From positions 1 through 27,013 of the forward strand of contig DASPJR010000143.1 of NCBI GenBank assembly GCA_035628505.1: a stretch of 27,013 nt of DNA, given 5' to 3'. The notes under the pieces are model-generated. The model made no database searches and was not told the origin of the DNA. It worked only from the letters and a program-made list of their open reading frames with translations. Source of the DNA: DASPJR01 sp035628505 (GTDB lineage: Bacteria > Planctomycetota > SZUA-567 > H5-PLA8). Made by a program: the position numbers and the translations under genes. Positions 19,801-27,013 of this stretch are shown in pieces. Position 1 is the stretch's first letter. Each line of letters opens with the position of its first letter.

Positions 19801-19822
19801 ACGGCACGCGCGCGCGTGCCGT
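19801..19822. terminator. Strong GC hairpin terminator between convergent units
   Basis: A perfect 22-bp palindrome with 11-bp arm ACGGCACGCGC can extend by about four more pairs into flanking GAGA/TTTC. On the plus strand it is followed by a short T run (TTTTC, including the last arm base). It lies 115 bp after the stop of the gene ending at 19685 and 30 bp after the stop of gspD on the other strand. It probably stops the rightward transcript and may act on both. The rest of 19686-19851 shows nothing else. Confidence 0.7.
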
Positions 19823-19851
19823 TTTCACTCAGAACGAACTGTGAGAGCGGT

Positions 19852-22131
19852 TCAAGGCAGCGGCAGTTCGTCGGATGCCGGGTCGCGGCGGCGCTCGTCT
19901 TTCTTACCTTCTGGGGGAAGGATGATCTCGCCTTTTCGGCCCATGCCTTCTTTCTGTTCCAGATAGGCGCCCGGCCGCACCGCCTTCGGCACCAGGCGCA
20001 AGCGCTCTTCTTCTTCAAGCGACATCTCTTTAAGCTTCGAAGGGTCCTGGGCGACGTGCGGCGTCAGGAAAATCAAAAGCTCGGTTTTGGCCTTCGTCGT
20101 TTGCTTGCGGCGGAAGAGCGTACCGAGGCCCGGAATCTTGCGCAGAATGGGCACGCCCTGTTCCGTCTCCGTCTTGCGGTCTTCCATCAGGCCGCCGATG
20201 ACGATCGTCTGTCCGTCCTTGATGCCCACGCGGCTCAGGGCGGAGCGCTTTGCAAAGACCGGCGCACTGACATTTTCGGAGATCGGCACGGTGGTTCCCG
20301 TAAGGCTCGACACTTCAGGCGCGACGTCCAGAATCACGAGGCCTTCTTCATTAATGTGTGCGGTCACGCTCAGAATGATGCCGATGTCCTGATACTGAAT
20401 TGTATTGATCGTCTGTCCTGTTTCAGTCGTGCGGCTGCTGACGATGAAGGGCACTTCCTGGCCGACCGTGATCGAGGAAAGCTGGTTGTCGCTGGCAAGA
20501 ATGTACGGGCGCGAGAGGATTTCGAGCTTGCCGACCTGCTCCAGAGCATGCAAGGTTACTGCTAGATCCTTGTGTGCCAGCTTTGTAATCAACCCGACTG
20601 TCTGGCTCGCCGCATTGAAATCCGTCATCACCGATTGCACGGTTCCGTTCGTAAGAACGGAGGCGTCGACGCCGGCGTCGGTTGACTTATCGTGTGTGAC
20701 TTCCGCGATCAGCACTTTGATGAACACCTGCGGCACGGGTTTGTCGAGATCCGCGATGATGGCTTTAACGCGCTCGAAATTCTTGGATGCCGTCAGCACG
20801 ATCAGCGAATTGCTGTCGATGTCTGCGACCGTGTAAACCTGTCCGGTGAGGTCTCCGCTCATCGAATTTCCCAGCGCGCCCCCGACACGGTTGCCCTGTC
20901 CGCGGTTGGCGGCCTGATTTCCAAAGCCGCCCGCACCGCCGGCGCCTGTATTGCCGCCGAAACCGGTGTTGCCCCCGCCAAAGCCTCCGCTGCTGACATT
21001 TGATCCGGGCAGTCGGTTGGACGAAGCGCCGCGCTGAACATCAGTACCCGCACCGCCATTGCGGCGCGTGGTCGTAGCGGACCGGTTGATGCCGCTGCCG
21101 CTGACGCCAAAAAGAGCGTTGATCACTGTCTCCAGGTTCACAGCCTGAGCATTCTTGCAGCGGTACATGAACACGGATTGCTCTTCAGCGGGATTGGAAT
21201 CCAGATCCTTAAGCACCTGCGCGATCAACGGCATAACATCCGGATTGGCTGAAACCACAACCGCATTGGTGCGCTCGTCGGCCGAAGCGCTCACCTTGCG
21301 CACCCGCTGTCCCTGCTCGTCTGAAGTTTGATTCTCGTTTCCCTGCGCGCCGCCGCCGCGTCCGCCGCCTCCAAAGAATGCGGCCGGGCCGCCGCGTCGC
21401 TGCCACGGTGGAAGATTCTGCTGAGACTGCTGCTGGTCGTCATCTTTGAACGTTTCGTTGATCAGGCGTGCGGCGCTCGAGGCATTTGCGTATTTGAGCT
21501 GAAAGACTTTGACCTCCGACACGACGGTGGACTGGGTGTCCATGGCGTGGATGATTTCCGCGATACGCCGGATGTTCGAGCTGGTATCGGTGATCAGGAG
21601 CGAGTTGCTGCTGGCATTCGCGGTCAGATCCGCGTAAGCGGGTATGAGGGGCGCGAAGTCCTTCTTGAGCTGAACAGCGTCGATGAATTTCACCGGAATA
21701 ACCTGCGTGACGACTTCATCCGTATCAGGGATCAACTTGGGATCGCTTCCGGTCCGCACGGGGATATTCCGTTTCTTGGCTTCGTCGAGCTTGACGAGCT
21801 TCAGCACGCGACCCGTGCGAATGCCGACGTAACCCTTTTCCTTCAGCACAGAGTTCAGCAGAGCGATGGCGTCTTCAACGTTCATCGCCTGCTTGCTGAT
21901 GATGGTGATGCGGCCTTCGAGGGTAAAATCCTTGATGATCACCAGGCCCGACATTTCAGAGAGCTGTTCCATGACTGTTTCAAGCGGCATGTCTTTGAAG
22001 TTCATGAGAATCGCTTGCGGCAAGGGCTTCTCTTCAGCACGGGCATCAAGTGCGTATGTTGCGGCGATAAAGGCCAGGCACTGCGCAACGAATGCGACAG
22101 CCCTCCTTGCTTTTCGGGGTGTCATTTTCAT
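19852..22131 (-). CDS. gspD: Type II secretion system outer-membrane secretin GspD
   Basis: A 759-residue secretin, the outer-membrane channel of the type II system, with a Sec signal (residues 1-32, ending LDARA). N0 covers about 40-115 (LETVMEQLSEMSGLVIIKDF). N1, N2 and N3 follow to about 460, each with the usual NSLLITDTSSNIRRIAEII-type ring-building fold. The secretin barrel starts near 462 (VFIKVLIAEVTHD), with VGQEVPF and the signature VPILRKIPGLGTLFR at about 658-672. A charged tail of roughly 60 residues follows. Glycine/asparagine-rich inserts sit in N2 (about 228-275) and N3 (about 342-425). The ATG at 22131 overlaps the stop of the gspC-like gene by ATGA and has AGGAGG 10 bases upstream, so it is preferred to the ATG at 22125. 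It is the last gene of the operon. Confidence 0.96.
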   Translation of the reverse strand: MKMTPRKARRAVAFVAQCLAFIAATYALDARAEEKPLPQAILMNFKDMPLETVMEQLSEMSGLVIIKDFTLEGRITIISKQAMNVEDAIALLNSVLKEKGYVGIRTGRVLKLVKLDEAKKRNIPVRTGSDPKLIPDTDEVVTQVIPVKFIDAVQLKKDFAPLIPAYADLTANASSNSLLITDTSSNIRRIAEIIHAMDTQSTVVSEVKVFQLKYANASSAARLINETFKDDDQQQSQQNLPPWQRRGGPAAFFGGGGRGGGAQGNENQTSDEQGQRVRKVSASADERTNAVVVSANPDVMPLIAQVLKDLDSNPAEEQSVFMYRCKNAQAVNLETVINALFGVSGSGINRSATTTRRNGGAGTDVQRGASSNRLPGSNVSSGGFGGGNTGFGGNTGAGGAGGFGNQAANRGQGNRVGGALGNSMSGDLTGQVYTVADIDSNSLIVLTASKNFERVKAIIADLDKPVPQVFIKVLIAEVTHDKSTDAGVDASVLTNGTVQSVMTDFNAASQTVGLITKLAHKDLAVTLHALEQVGKLEILSRPYILASDNQLSSITVGQEVPFIVSSRTTETGQTINTIQYQDIGIILSVTAHINEEGLVILDVAPEVSSLTGTTVPISENVSAPVFAKRSALSRVGIKDGQTIVIGGLMEDRKTETEQGVPILRKIPGLGTLFRRKQTTKAKTELLIFLTPHVAQDPSKLKEMSLEEEERLRLVPKAVRPGAYLEQKEGMGRKGEIILPPEGKKDERRRDPASDELPLP

Positions 22132-22649
22132 TTGCTCAATGCCTCCTGACGCTTCTTGCGCAGCCTCTCAATGATGGAATCTGTCGCTGAATCCGTTTTC
22201 GGCGCAGTAGCGTTCGGCGCCGGCGCGCTTCCGCCTTCAAGCGTCTGGCCAATTTTGATGACGCTCATGCTTGTATCGACCGTATACTCGATGCTATCGA
22301 GCGTGATCGCGGTCACTTTTCCCCGCGCGACCGCATCGCCGGGCCGCGCCTTCACGTACGCTCCGGTCGTTCGGTTCTCGAGAAAGGCAATGAGTTCGCC
22401 ATCTTTCTTGACCACTCCGGTTAAAACAATTTCCGTTTCCGGCTTCGGCGCCGGTGCAGCTTCCTTCTCAGCTTTCTTTTCCGTCTTCCGCTCTTCGCGT
22501 CGACCGCGGTCCTTGGAAAACATGTTTCGCTGGACGACAACTTTGTAGCGCTCCCACGCCGTCGAACTTTCAGTTCGCGCTGGCGCTTCAGAAGCAGAGA
22601 GAACGGCGGGCGCGAGAAGTGCAATCAGCATCAGCAAGGCGCGGCTCAT
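22128..22649 (-). CDS. GspC/PilP-like periplasmic protein of the type II secretion system
   Basis: A 173-residue protein. A hydrophobic N-terminus (residues 4-20, ending VLSASEA) looks like a cleavable signal or a short anchor. A conserved RNMFSKD follows at about 41-47, then a highly charged lysine/glutamate linker (about 48-66). A small beta domain (about 72-135; EIVLTGVVKKDGELIAFLEN, then VKARPGDAVARGKVTAITLD) resembles the GspC homology region and PilP, which link the inner-membrane platform to the N0 domain of the secretin. There is no PDZ or coiled-coil C-terminal domain; the tail is short and charged. The position immediately before gspD with an ATGA overlap supports this role. It could equally be called a PilP-like protein; the pseudopilin operon favours GspC. 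Confidence 0.75.
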   Translation of the reverse strand: MSRALLMLIALLAPAVLSASEAPARTESSTAWERYKVVVQRNMFSKDRGRREERKTEKKAEKEAAPAPKPETEIVLTGVVKKDGELIAFLENRTTGAYVKARPGDAVARGKVTAITLDSIEYTVDTSMSVIKIGQTLEGGSAPAPNATAPKTDSATDSIIERLRKKRQEALSK

Positions 22650-23236
22650 TCTGAGCCTCCTCTCGCGGAACCAAGCAGGGCTACTTTTTTCTCTGCGGGT
22701 TTGTCAGTCTTTTCACCCCCATCGAAAAGAGTTGAGACTTTGAGCTGGAAATTCAAATCATCCTTCCCGTCAGTGCGGGTGCTGAGCTGAAATTCGGTGA
22801 CCTTCAGAGGAAATGACGCTGACTGCAGCTTCAGCAGAAAGCGCGTCACGCTCTCCATGTTTCCCGTCGCGGTCGTCTGTACGAGAATTTCCTTCAGCCG
22901 CCCTTTCGATTCAGGCCGCTCCGGTTTCAGCGACGCCAGCGAGAGCCCCGCATCTCTGGCGTAATCGCGCAGCGCGTGCAGGATCTGGCCTTCGGCAGTC
23001 GCCGGATCCTTTGAAAGGCCGCCGGCAATCATGGACTTCCAGCGCTCGGCCAGCTTCTTACGCTCCTGATTGATTTTCTGCGCGCGGGCGACATCGCCGA
23101 GGATCTGTTCGCGTTCGACCTGAAGCTGGTCCTGCTGTGCAAGGAGTGGCGAGAGCGCGTACTGGTCCAGCGCCAGCAAAACCAGCACGCTGATGGAGAC
23201 AGTGGCAAGAGCTCGTTCGCGCGAGGACATGTTCAT
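22646..23236 (-). CDS. gspM: GspM/PilO-like inner-membrane platform protein
   Basis: A 196-residue protein with one N-terminal membrane segment (about residues 9-27; ATVSISVLVLLALDQYAL), then a heptad-like helix (about 33-66; QQDQLQVEREQI and ARAQKINQERKKLAERWK) and a ferredoxin-like domain (about 80-170; ATGNMESVTRFLLKLQSASFP then LKVTEFQLSTR). This is the layout of GspM and PilO, which pair with GspL/PilN in the inner membrane. It overlaps its neighbours on both sides by ATGA (23233-23236 and 22646-22649). The ATG at 23236 is preferred because of that overlap and a GGTGG site 9 bases upstream; an ATG at 23230 is possible. The family is poorly conserved in sequence, so the assignment rests on layout and position. 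Confidence 0.8.
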   Translation of the reverse strand: MNMSSRERALATVSISVLVLLALDQYALSPLLAQQDQLQVEREQILGDVARAQKINQERKKLAERWKSMIAGGLSKDPATAEGQILHALRDYARDAGLSLASLKPERPESKGRLKEILVQTTATGNMESVTRFLLKLQSASFPLKVTEFQLSTRTDGKDDLNFQLKVSTLFDGGEKTDKPAEKKVALLGSARGGSE

Positions 23237-24609
23237 TTCAGTTCGCCACCCAGGTAAGAGAAGCTGACGGCAAAAGACATCTCGGTCGACTTCGCTGCCA
23301 CGCCGCGCATATGCAGCATTTTCACATCGGCAAGGGCCTTGTTGGACTTCAGCTTGTCGAGCACATCCAGGACGCTCTTCTGGTCCACGGCCCGGCCCGT
23401 CAGAACGCCGCGCAGGTCTTCACGAAGCGTCAAGTTCGTCGTCCAGACGCGGCCTTCTTCGGGAAAACTGAGCGTCAGCGTGCGCAGGCATTCGAGATAG
23501 TTCGGACGCTGCTCGTACCAGGTGCGCGTGTAATTCACGCGAGAGATGAATGCCTTCGCCGTCTCGACGTTGTCTTTCATGTCATCGCGCGTGCGCCGTA
23601 GATCAGCGACTTCGGATTCAAGCTGCCGCCAGTCATTAATGAGGTAACCGAATGACAGCAGCAGCAGCGCGGCGGCAGCTGCCGCCCAGATCGCTTTGCG
23701 GCTGATTTTTGCAGGAGGCTTGACCTCCAGCCGTGAATGAAGGAAATCGATAATCTCGCTGTCATTCTTCAGGCGGCAAAGAGCGAGCGCTGCGCTTCCT
23801 GACGAACGGCCGTCAGCCTGATCGACTGCGCTTGCGATCTTGAGCCCGGCACGATTGTTTAGCGTCCAGCCGGCTTCAGAGGCCAGCGTATTCAGCACCT
23901 GCGGTTCAATGCCGAGATCGTCCCAGCAGGACCACTCGCGCGCACCGCCGAGCGACTGATGCAGCGCCGTCATGCGCCGCAGCTCAGGAGCCGCTCCTGA
24001 CGAACTGAGCGCAGCCGCGGGAGCGACGTGGCGCACCAGGGGAAGGCCGCTGCTGCTGCGCGATGTCATTTCAATTCCATTCGGCCCGGTGTAGAGCACG
24101 CTTGGCTCGCGGCTGACGCTGGAAAGCGCCAGTGCCGTAACGGTGATCGTCTGCAGTTTGAGGCCGGCGGTTCTCGCAACAAGTTTGATCTGTTCAACGC
24201 GCTCGCTGAGAGTCGCGACCAGCACTACGGCCTGGCCATTTTCAGAAATGGTCCCCGGCAGGTAATCCAGTGCGAGCGAGGAGGGCTCGAGTGAGAAATC
24301 GCGTTCGGCTTGAATTTTGAGGACGCTGGCGAGCACTTCCGGAGCAGCCGGAGGGACGGCCTTTTCTTTGAGCATCAGCCACTGCGCGGGGATGCCGGCC
24401 ACGCACGCGCTGGCGGTGAAGTGATTCTCTTTCAGGAATTCCGCCAGCCGCTTGCCGAGCACGGCGCCGTCCTGAAGCGAGAGGTTTTCAAACTGCAGCT
24501 CGCCAGTGCGCACCAACCGTGGCTCGCCTGCGCCGGCATGAACCTCCGTCACACGCAGCGAACGCGTGCTGAACGCGATGCCCAGAACTTTTTTGTCGCG
24601 CATGCTCAT
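23233..24609 (-). CDS. gspL: GspL-like protein (PilM-PilN-like fusion), actin-like domain plus membrane segment
   Basis: A 458-residue protein. Residues 1-290 form an actin-like cytoplasmic domain of the PilM/GspL type (KVLGIAFSTRSLRVTEVHAG, CVAGIPAQWLMLKEKAVPP, AERDFSLEPSSLALDYLPG). A single membrane helix lies at about 304-323 (IWAAAAAALLLLSFGYLI). It is followed by a coiled coil (LESEVADLRRTRDDMKDNVE) and a PilN-like periplasmic ferredoxin fold (about 385-458; GVLTGRAVDQKSVLDVLDKL). In the type II system GspL anchors the ATPase GspE to the inner membrane and binds GspM, the next gene. The ATG at 24609 overlaps the gspK stop by ATGA, so the longer reading that starts inside gspK is not used. 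A GGGAAAG element lies just upstream. Confidence 0.86.
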   Translation of the reverse strand: MSMRDKKVLGIAFSTRSLRVTEVHAGAGEPRLVRTGELQFENLSLQDGAVLGKRLAEFLKENHFTASACVAGIPAQWLMLKEKAVPPAAPEVLASVLKIQAERDFSLEPSSLALDYLPGTISENGQAVVLVATLSERVEQIKLVARTAGLKLQTITVTALALSSVSREPSVLYTGPNGIEMTSRSSSGLPLVRHVAPAAALSSSGAAPELRRMTALHQSLGGAREWSCWDDLGIEPQVLNTLASEAGWTLNNRAGLKIASAVDQADGRSSGSAALALCRLKNDSEIIDFLHSRLEVKPPAKISRKAIWAAAAAALLLLSFGYLINDWRQLESEVADLRRTRDDMKDNVETAKAFISRVNYTRTWYEQRPNYLECLRTLTLSFPEEGRVWTTNLTLREDLRGVLTGRAVDQKSVLDVLDKLKSNKALADVKMLHMRGVAAKSTEMSFAVSFSYLGGELK

Positions 24610-25967
24610 CGTTGCTTTCCCATGGCCAGTATGCCGGGCTGCTGAAATACGCCTGAACGCAGCATCTCGCGAATGCCCTCGTCCAGCGGCCAACCCAGAT
24701 GCGAGAGATCTTTGCGGTATACGACTTTAATGGGCGTCGTGCGCAGATCATAAACGTAGCGCACGCGCTTGAAGCCGCGGCCGCTGCCAGACGCAGCGAG
24801 GATATCAGCAGAGTACTGATAGGAGCGCGTGGTGATCGCGCTGCCGATCTGATTGAGTTTTTCGGCGGGCAGCGCATCGGCGACCCACGCAATGGTGTCC
24901 AGATCCGGCCCATTCGAGGACCGCTTTGCGATCAGTGCATCGGCGTCGGCATCTTCGAGCCCCGGCAAGCAGCGCAGCACTTCACGGGGCGCTGTATTGA
25001 CGTTGATTCTCCCCTGCAGAACCGGCGCGCGGTCAGTGGTGATCTTATCGGCGACCAGTTTGAACTCAGCGACGGTCATCCCGGACTTCTTGTAAAAATC
25101 CAGAATGTTCAGGGGTGGGGGCTGGCCGCGCAGTCGCGTGGTGATTTCGGTGATCCGGTCGGCGGGCACGGATGTTCCAAACAGCCGCGCCAGCGAATCA
25201 ACCGTTCGATTGTCGAGCTCACCGACAAAGAGCCGTGGCTCGCCGGTGCTTGTCAAGTTGGGCTCAATACTGTTAACCGTCAGATATTTCCAGATGCCGC
25301 ACGCGGCCTGTCCATTCAAACCGGAGAGCCCGGTCGTTTCGCCACTCTCATTCTGATCAACTACCCCGTTGTGATTGTAATCGACGCCAAAGAGAATCTC
25401 CGGCGTCGCGCCTTTCACCAGCTTGAGCTCTTCAAGCGTCTCGAACGGCGCGTTCTTGCAATAGTACGGATCGGGCTGCAGCAGGTAATGCTCGCTTTCG
25501 GCGCCGCCGCCTTCACTGACCGTGTCATCCTCATCACGCCAGTCGATAATAGACGCTGCCAGCTCGGCGCTCATGTTGGGCAGGCGAATGAGCATATCGA
25601 ACGTGGCGGTATTGATATTGAGCTTTGACGATTCATCAATCACGCCGAAGCCATAGCGGTGCTCGTCTTCGGCATCAGGCCGCAGCAGCCAGAAGCTGCC
25701 TTCACCGACCGGCACGAATTCGCTTTGAATTTCGGAATCCAGCGTCGAGCGCGACTGATTGTTCTCGAGCCGATTGGAAACGTACAGCGCAGCGCCGCGG
25801 ATGACAGCATCGGATTGCAGCGAAGAGACAAGGTTGCCCGAGGCGAGCGCCTCAACCCGCATCTGCCGCGTGAACACCAGCACCATGCCGGCGAGCACGA
25901 CGGTGATGCCCATTGCGAGAATGAGCACGCTGCCGCGGCGGCGTGATTGTTTCTTTCCGAAGGTCAT
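24606..25967 (-). CDS. gspK: Type II secretion minor pseudopilin GspK
   Basis: A 453-residue minor pseudopilin. The leader MTFGKKQSRRRG ends at the prepilin peptidase site before SVLILAMGITVVLAG. Position +5 is leucine rather than glutamate, as known for GspK, which caps the pseudopilus tip. The GspK helical domain shows LNINTATFDMLIRLPNMS and AASIIDWRDEDDTVS, and a second similar helix-hairpin-like block near the C-terminus, INVNTAPREVLRCLPGLEDA. Between them is an EF-hand-like loop, DYNHNGVVDQNE (about 195-206), likely to bind calcium. It overlaps gspJ (ATGA at 25964-25967) and gspL (ATGA at 24606-24609). With GspI and GspJ it should form the tip complex. Confidence 0.93.
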   Translation of the reverse strand: MTFGKKQSRRRGSVLILAMGITVVLAGMVLVFTRQMRVEALASGNLVSSLQSDAVIRGAALYVSNRLENNQSRSTLDSEIQSEFVPVGEGSFWLLRPDAEDEHRYGFGVIDESSKLNINTATFDMLIRLPNMSAELAASIIDWRDEDDTVSEGGGAESEHYLLQPDPYYCKNAPFETLEELKLVKGATPEILFGVDYNHNGVVDQNESGETTGLSGLNGQAACGIWKYLTVNSIEPNLTSTGEPRLFVGELDNRTVDSLARLFGTSVPADRITEITTRLRGQPPPLNILDFYKKSGMTVAEFKLVADKITTDRAPVLQGRINVNTAPREVLRCLPGLEDADADALIAKRSSNGPDLDTIAWVADALPAEKLNQIGSAITTRSYQYSADILAASGSGRGFKRVRYVYDLRTTPIKVVYRKDLSHLGWPLDEGIREMLRSGVFQQPGILAMGKQR

Positions 25968-26641
25968 TGGAAGAGATCCTCCATGCCTTCGAGCGAGTCA
26001 ATTTCAGAGCGGCCGCAGGGAATCTGGAACACGCGCGTGAGCCGGTAACGTTTCTCCTCCGTATAACCGTCGTTTGCAATTGAGAACTCGAGTACCACTT
26101 GCGCGGCAACCGGAAGCAGATCGCCATGCGCGGCCGAATCCCAGTTCTCGAGCCACTGCGTGCCATCGTAGTAATGGATATCGAATGCGGTGACGTTGCG
26201 GCAAAGCACCTGCTCGCGAATGAGCGGCTCGCTCGATGGCAGTAAATTTCCCGTGATGCGACGCACAAGGATGTGACGCGAATCGCCCTCAGCCTGCATC
26301 ACGCCGAGCTCCACTTTGCGGATGTCAGAAGCCGATTCGCCCGGCTGCGCCACATGGCTGCAGGAGTAGAAGACCACTGAATCGAAGCCCGTCAGTCCAC
26401 CGCCGTCCGTTGCTATGAAGGCACCGGCGAGAATGCCCGTCGGCGGCAGCGCGGCATCGAAATCCTGGCGCAGCATCTCAAGCGCGAGTGTGGCAGTGCG
26501 CACAGGCTCAATCTTTGTCGTGGCCGATCTCTGCGCGCGGAAGCCGACATACATCGATCCGTAAAGTGAGCCGGCAATCAGCGCCATCATGGTGATGGAG
26601 ACGAGCAGTTCCAGCAGAGTGAAGCCACGCGCGTGCCGCAT
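25964..26641 (-). CDS. gspJ: Type II secretion minor pseudopilin GspJ
   Basis: A 225-residue pseudopilin. The leader MRHARG precedes the cleavage site, then FTLLELLVSITMMALIAGSL, a class III signal with Glu at +5. The globular part (LALEMLRQDFDAALPPTGIL, GFDSVVFYSC, VTAFDIHYYDGTQWLENW) fits GspJ in order and length. The ATG at 26641 is chosen because the prepilin leader begins there; an upstream reading lies inside gspI. The start shares one base with the gspI stop (TGATG, 26639-26643), and the stop overlaps gspK by ATGA. Together these genes encode the tip of the pseudopilus. Confidence 0.9.
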   Translation of the reverse strand: MRHARGFTLLELLVSITMMALIAGSLYGSMYVGFRAQRSATTKIEPVRTATLALEMLRQDFDAALPPTGILAGAFIATDGGGLTGFDSVVFYSCSHVAQPGESASDIRKVELGVMQAEGDSRHILVRRITGNLLPSSEPLIREQVLCRNVTAFDIHYYDGTQWLENWDSAAHGDLLPVAAQVVLEFSIANDGYTEEKRYRLTRVFQIPCGRSEIDSLEGMEDLFQ

Positions 26642-27012
26642 CAGTTGGACTCCGTATTCACCAGCGTCGTCAGCGTGATGCTCTGCTCGCTGACGCCTGA
26701 TTTCCAGATGACGTGCACGTTCATCTGCTGCAGCGCGCTCGAGTCCCAATCCAGAAGCTCGGCCTCCCAGCGGTATTCAGGATGCTCCTCGCCGAAATCG
26801 CCGCTCAGCACGCCGCGCTGCCACTCGCGCGTGACCACCAGTTCATTGAGAACCGAATGCGCCAAGGTCGCTGCTTCCGCTTTGCGTTGCGCCGCGCCAC
26901 TCAGCGATGTTGCAATCGAGAACCCGTGCATGACAACCGGCAGCACGATGGCAACCAGCACCGTTGCGGCGAGCGCTTCAATGAGCGTAAAACCATGAGG
27001 CCGGCGGCGCAT
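26641..27012 (-). CDS. gspI: Type II secretion minor pseudopilin GspI
   Basis: A 123-residue pseudopilin. The leader MRRRPHG is followed by FTLIEALAATVLVAIVLPVV with Glu at +5, as expected for prepilin peptidase processing and methylation. The globular part has the GspI pattern (AATLAHSVLNELV, PEYRWEAELLDWD, MNVHVIWKSG, ITLTTLVN). The ATG at 27012 is one base from the window edge; the leader shows that the coding sequence is complete. The major pseudopilin, ATPase and GspF genes are not in the window and may lie upstream on this strand. The gene order I-J-K matches the canonical operon. Confidence 0.9.
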   Translation of the reverse strand: MRRRPHGFTLIEALAATVLVAIVLPVVMHGFSIATSLSGAAQRKAEAATLAHSVLNELVVTREWQRGVLSGDFGEEHPEYRWEAELLDWDSSALQQMNVHVIWKSGVSEQSITLTTLVNTESN

Positions 27013-27013
27013 A

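Noticed and set aside
19801..19822. Possible attachment or recombination site
   Set aside because: The perfect palindrome followed by a T run between convergent genes is better explained as a terminator; there is no integrase or repeated copy in the window.
21328..22149. 273-codon open frame opposite gspD
   Set aside because: No domain or ribosome site; fully antisense to the conserved secretin N domains.
24610..24693. In-frame N-terminal extension of GspL
   Set aside because: It lies inside gspK; the ATGA overlap at 24606-24609 fits the coupling seen for neighbouring genes in this operon.
26642..26749. In-frame N-terminal extension of GspJ
   Set aside because: The prepilin leader MRHARG must be at the N-terminus for processing, so the start is 26641.

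Overview
The window (about 27 kb, high GC, no RNA gene, CRISPR array or transposase seen) looks like a chromosomal segment of a PVC-superphylum bacterium (Planctomycetota, Verrucomicrobiota or Lentisphaerota). The main reason is two copies of the gene pair encoding a DUF1501 protein and a PSCyt1-DUF1549-DUF1553 'planctomycete cytochrome c' protein. Large secreted glycoside-hydrolase-like and DUF4838 proteins and short 9-bp-period intergenic repeats fit the same origin. The exact phylum cannot be fixed from the sequence alone.

Layout. 1-550 (-): the first 183 codons of a LysR-type regulator whose 3' end lies outside the window. 691-5579 (+): DUF1501 then PSCyt protein, overlapping by ATGA. 5580-5749: gene-free convergent gap with two short-period repeat arrays. 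5750-10557 (-): a second, diverged pair in the opposite internal order (PSCyt first, DUF1501 second), with a third repeat array between them. 10558-10789: divergent promoter region. 10790-14704 (+): a 1304-residue GH42-like multidomain secreted protein. 14708-17221 (-): a DUF4838 protein, ending 3 bp from the previous gene. 17222-17327: divergent promoter region. 17328-19685 (+): a second DUF4838-like protein with a TTG start. 19801-19822: a strong hairpin between convergent units. 19852-27012 (-): a tightly packed type II secretion operon in transcription order gspI, gspJ, gspK, gspL, gspM, gspC-like, gspD, each gene overlapping the next by 1 or 4 bases.

How it may work together (inference). 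All seven proteins encoded from 691 to 19685 carry Sec or Tat export signals. Four of them belong to families that accompany polysaccharide degradation in PVC bacteria, and three have carbohydrate-active or carbohydrate-binding features. The type II secretion operon next door could carry such proteins across the outer membrane, but nothing in the sequence proves a functional link. The divergent promoter regions in front of the GH42-like and DUF4838 genes share an inverted-repeat element at almost the same distance from the start codon, which suggests co-regulation of the glycan genes. The GH42-like protein appears to lack the usual nucleophile, one DUF4838 paralogue lacks the cysteine motif of the other, and both PSCyt proteins carry a beta-sandwich-like insert near the end of DUF1553. 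These are the most unusual points of the window.
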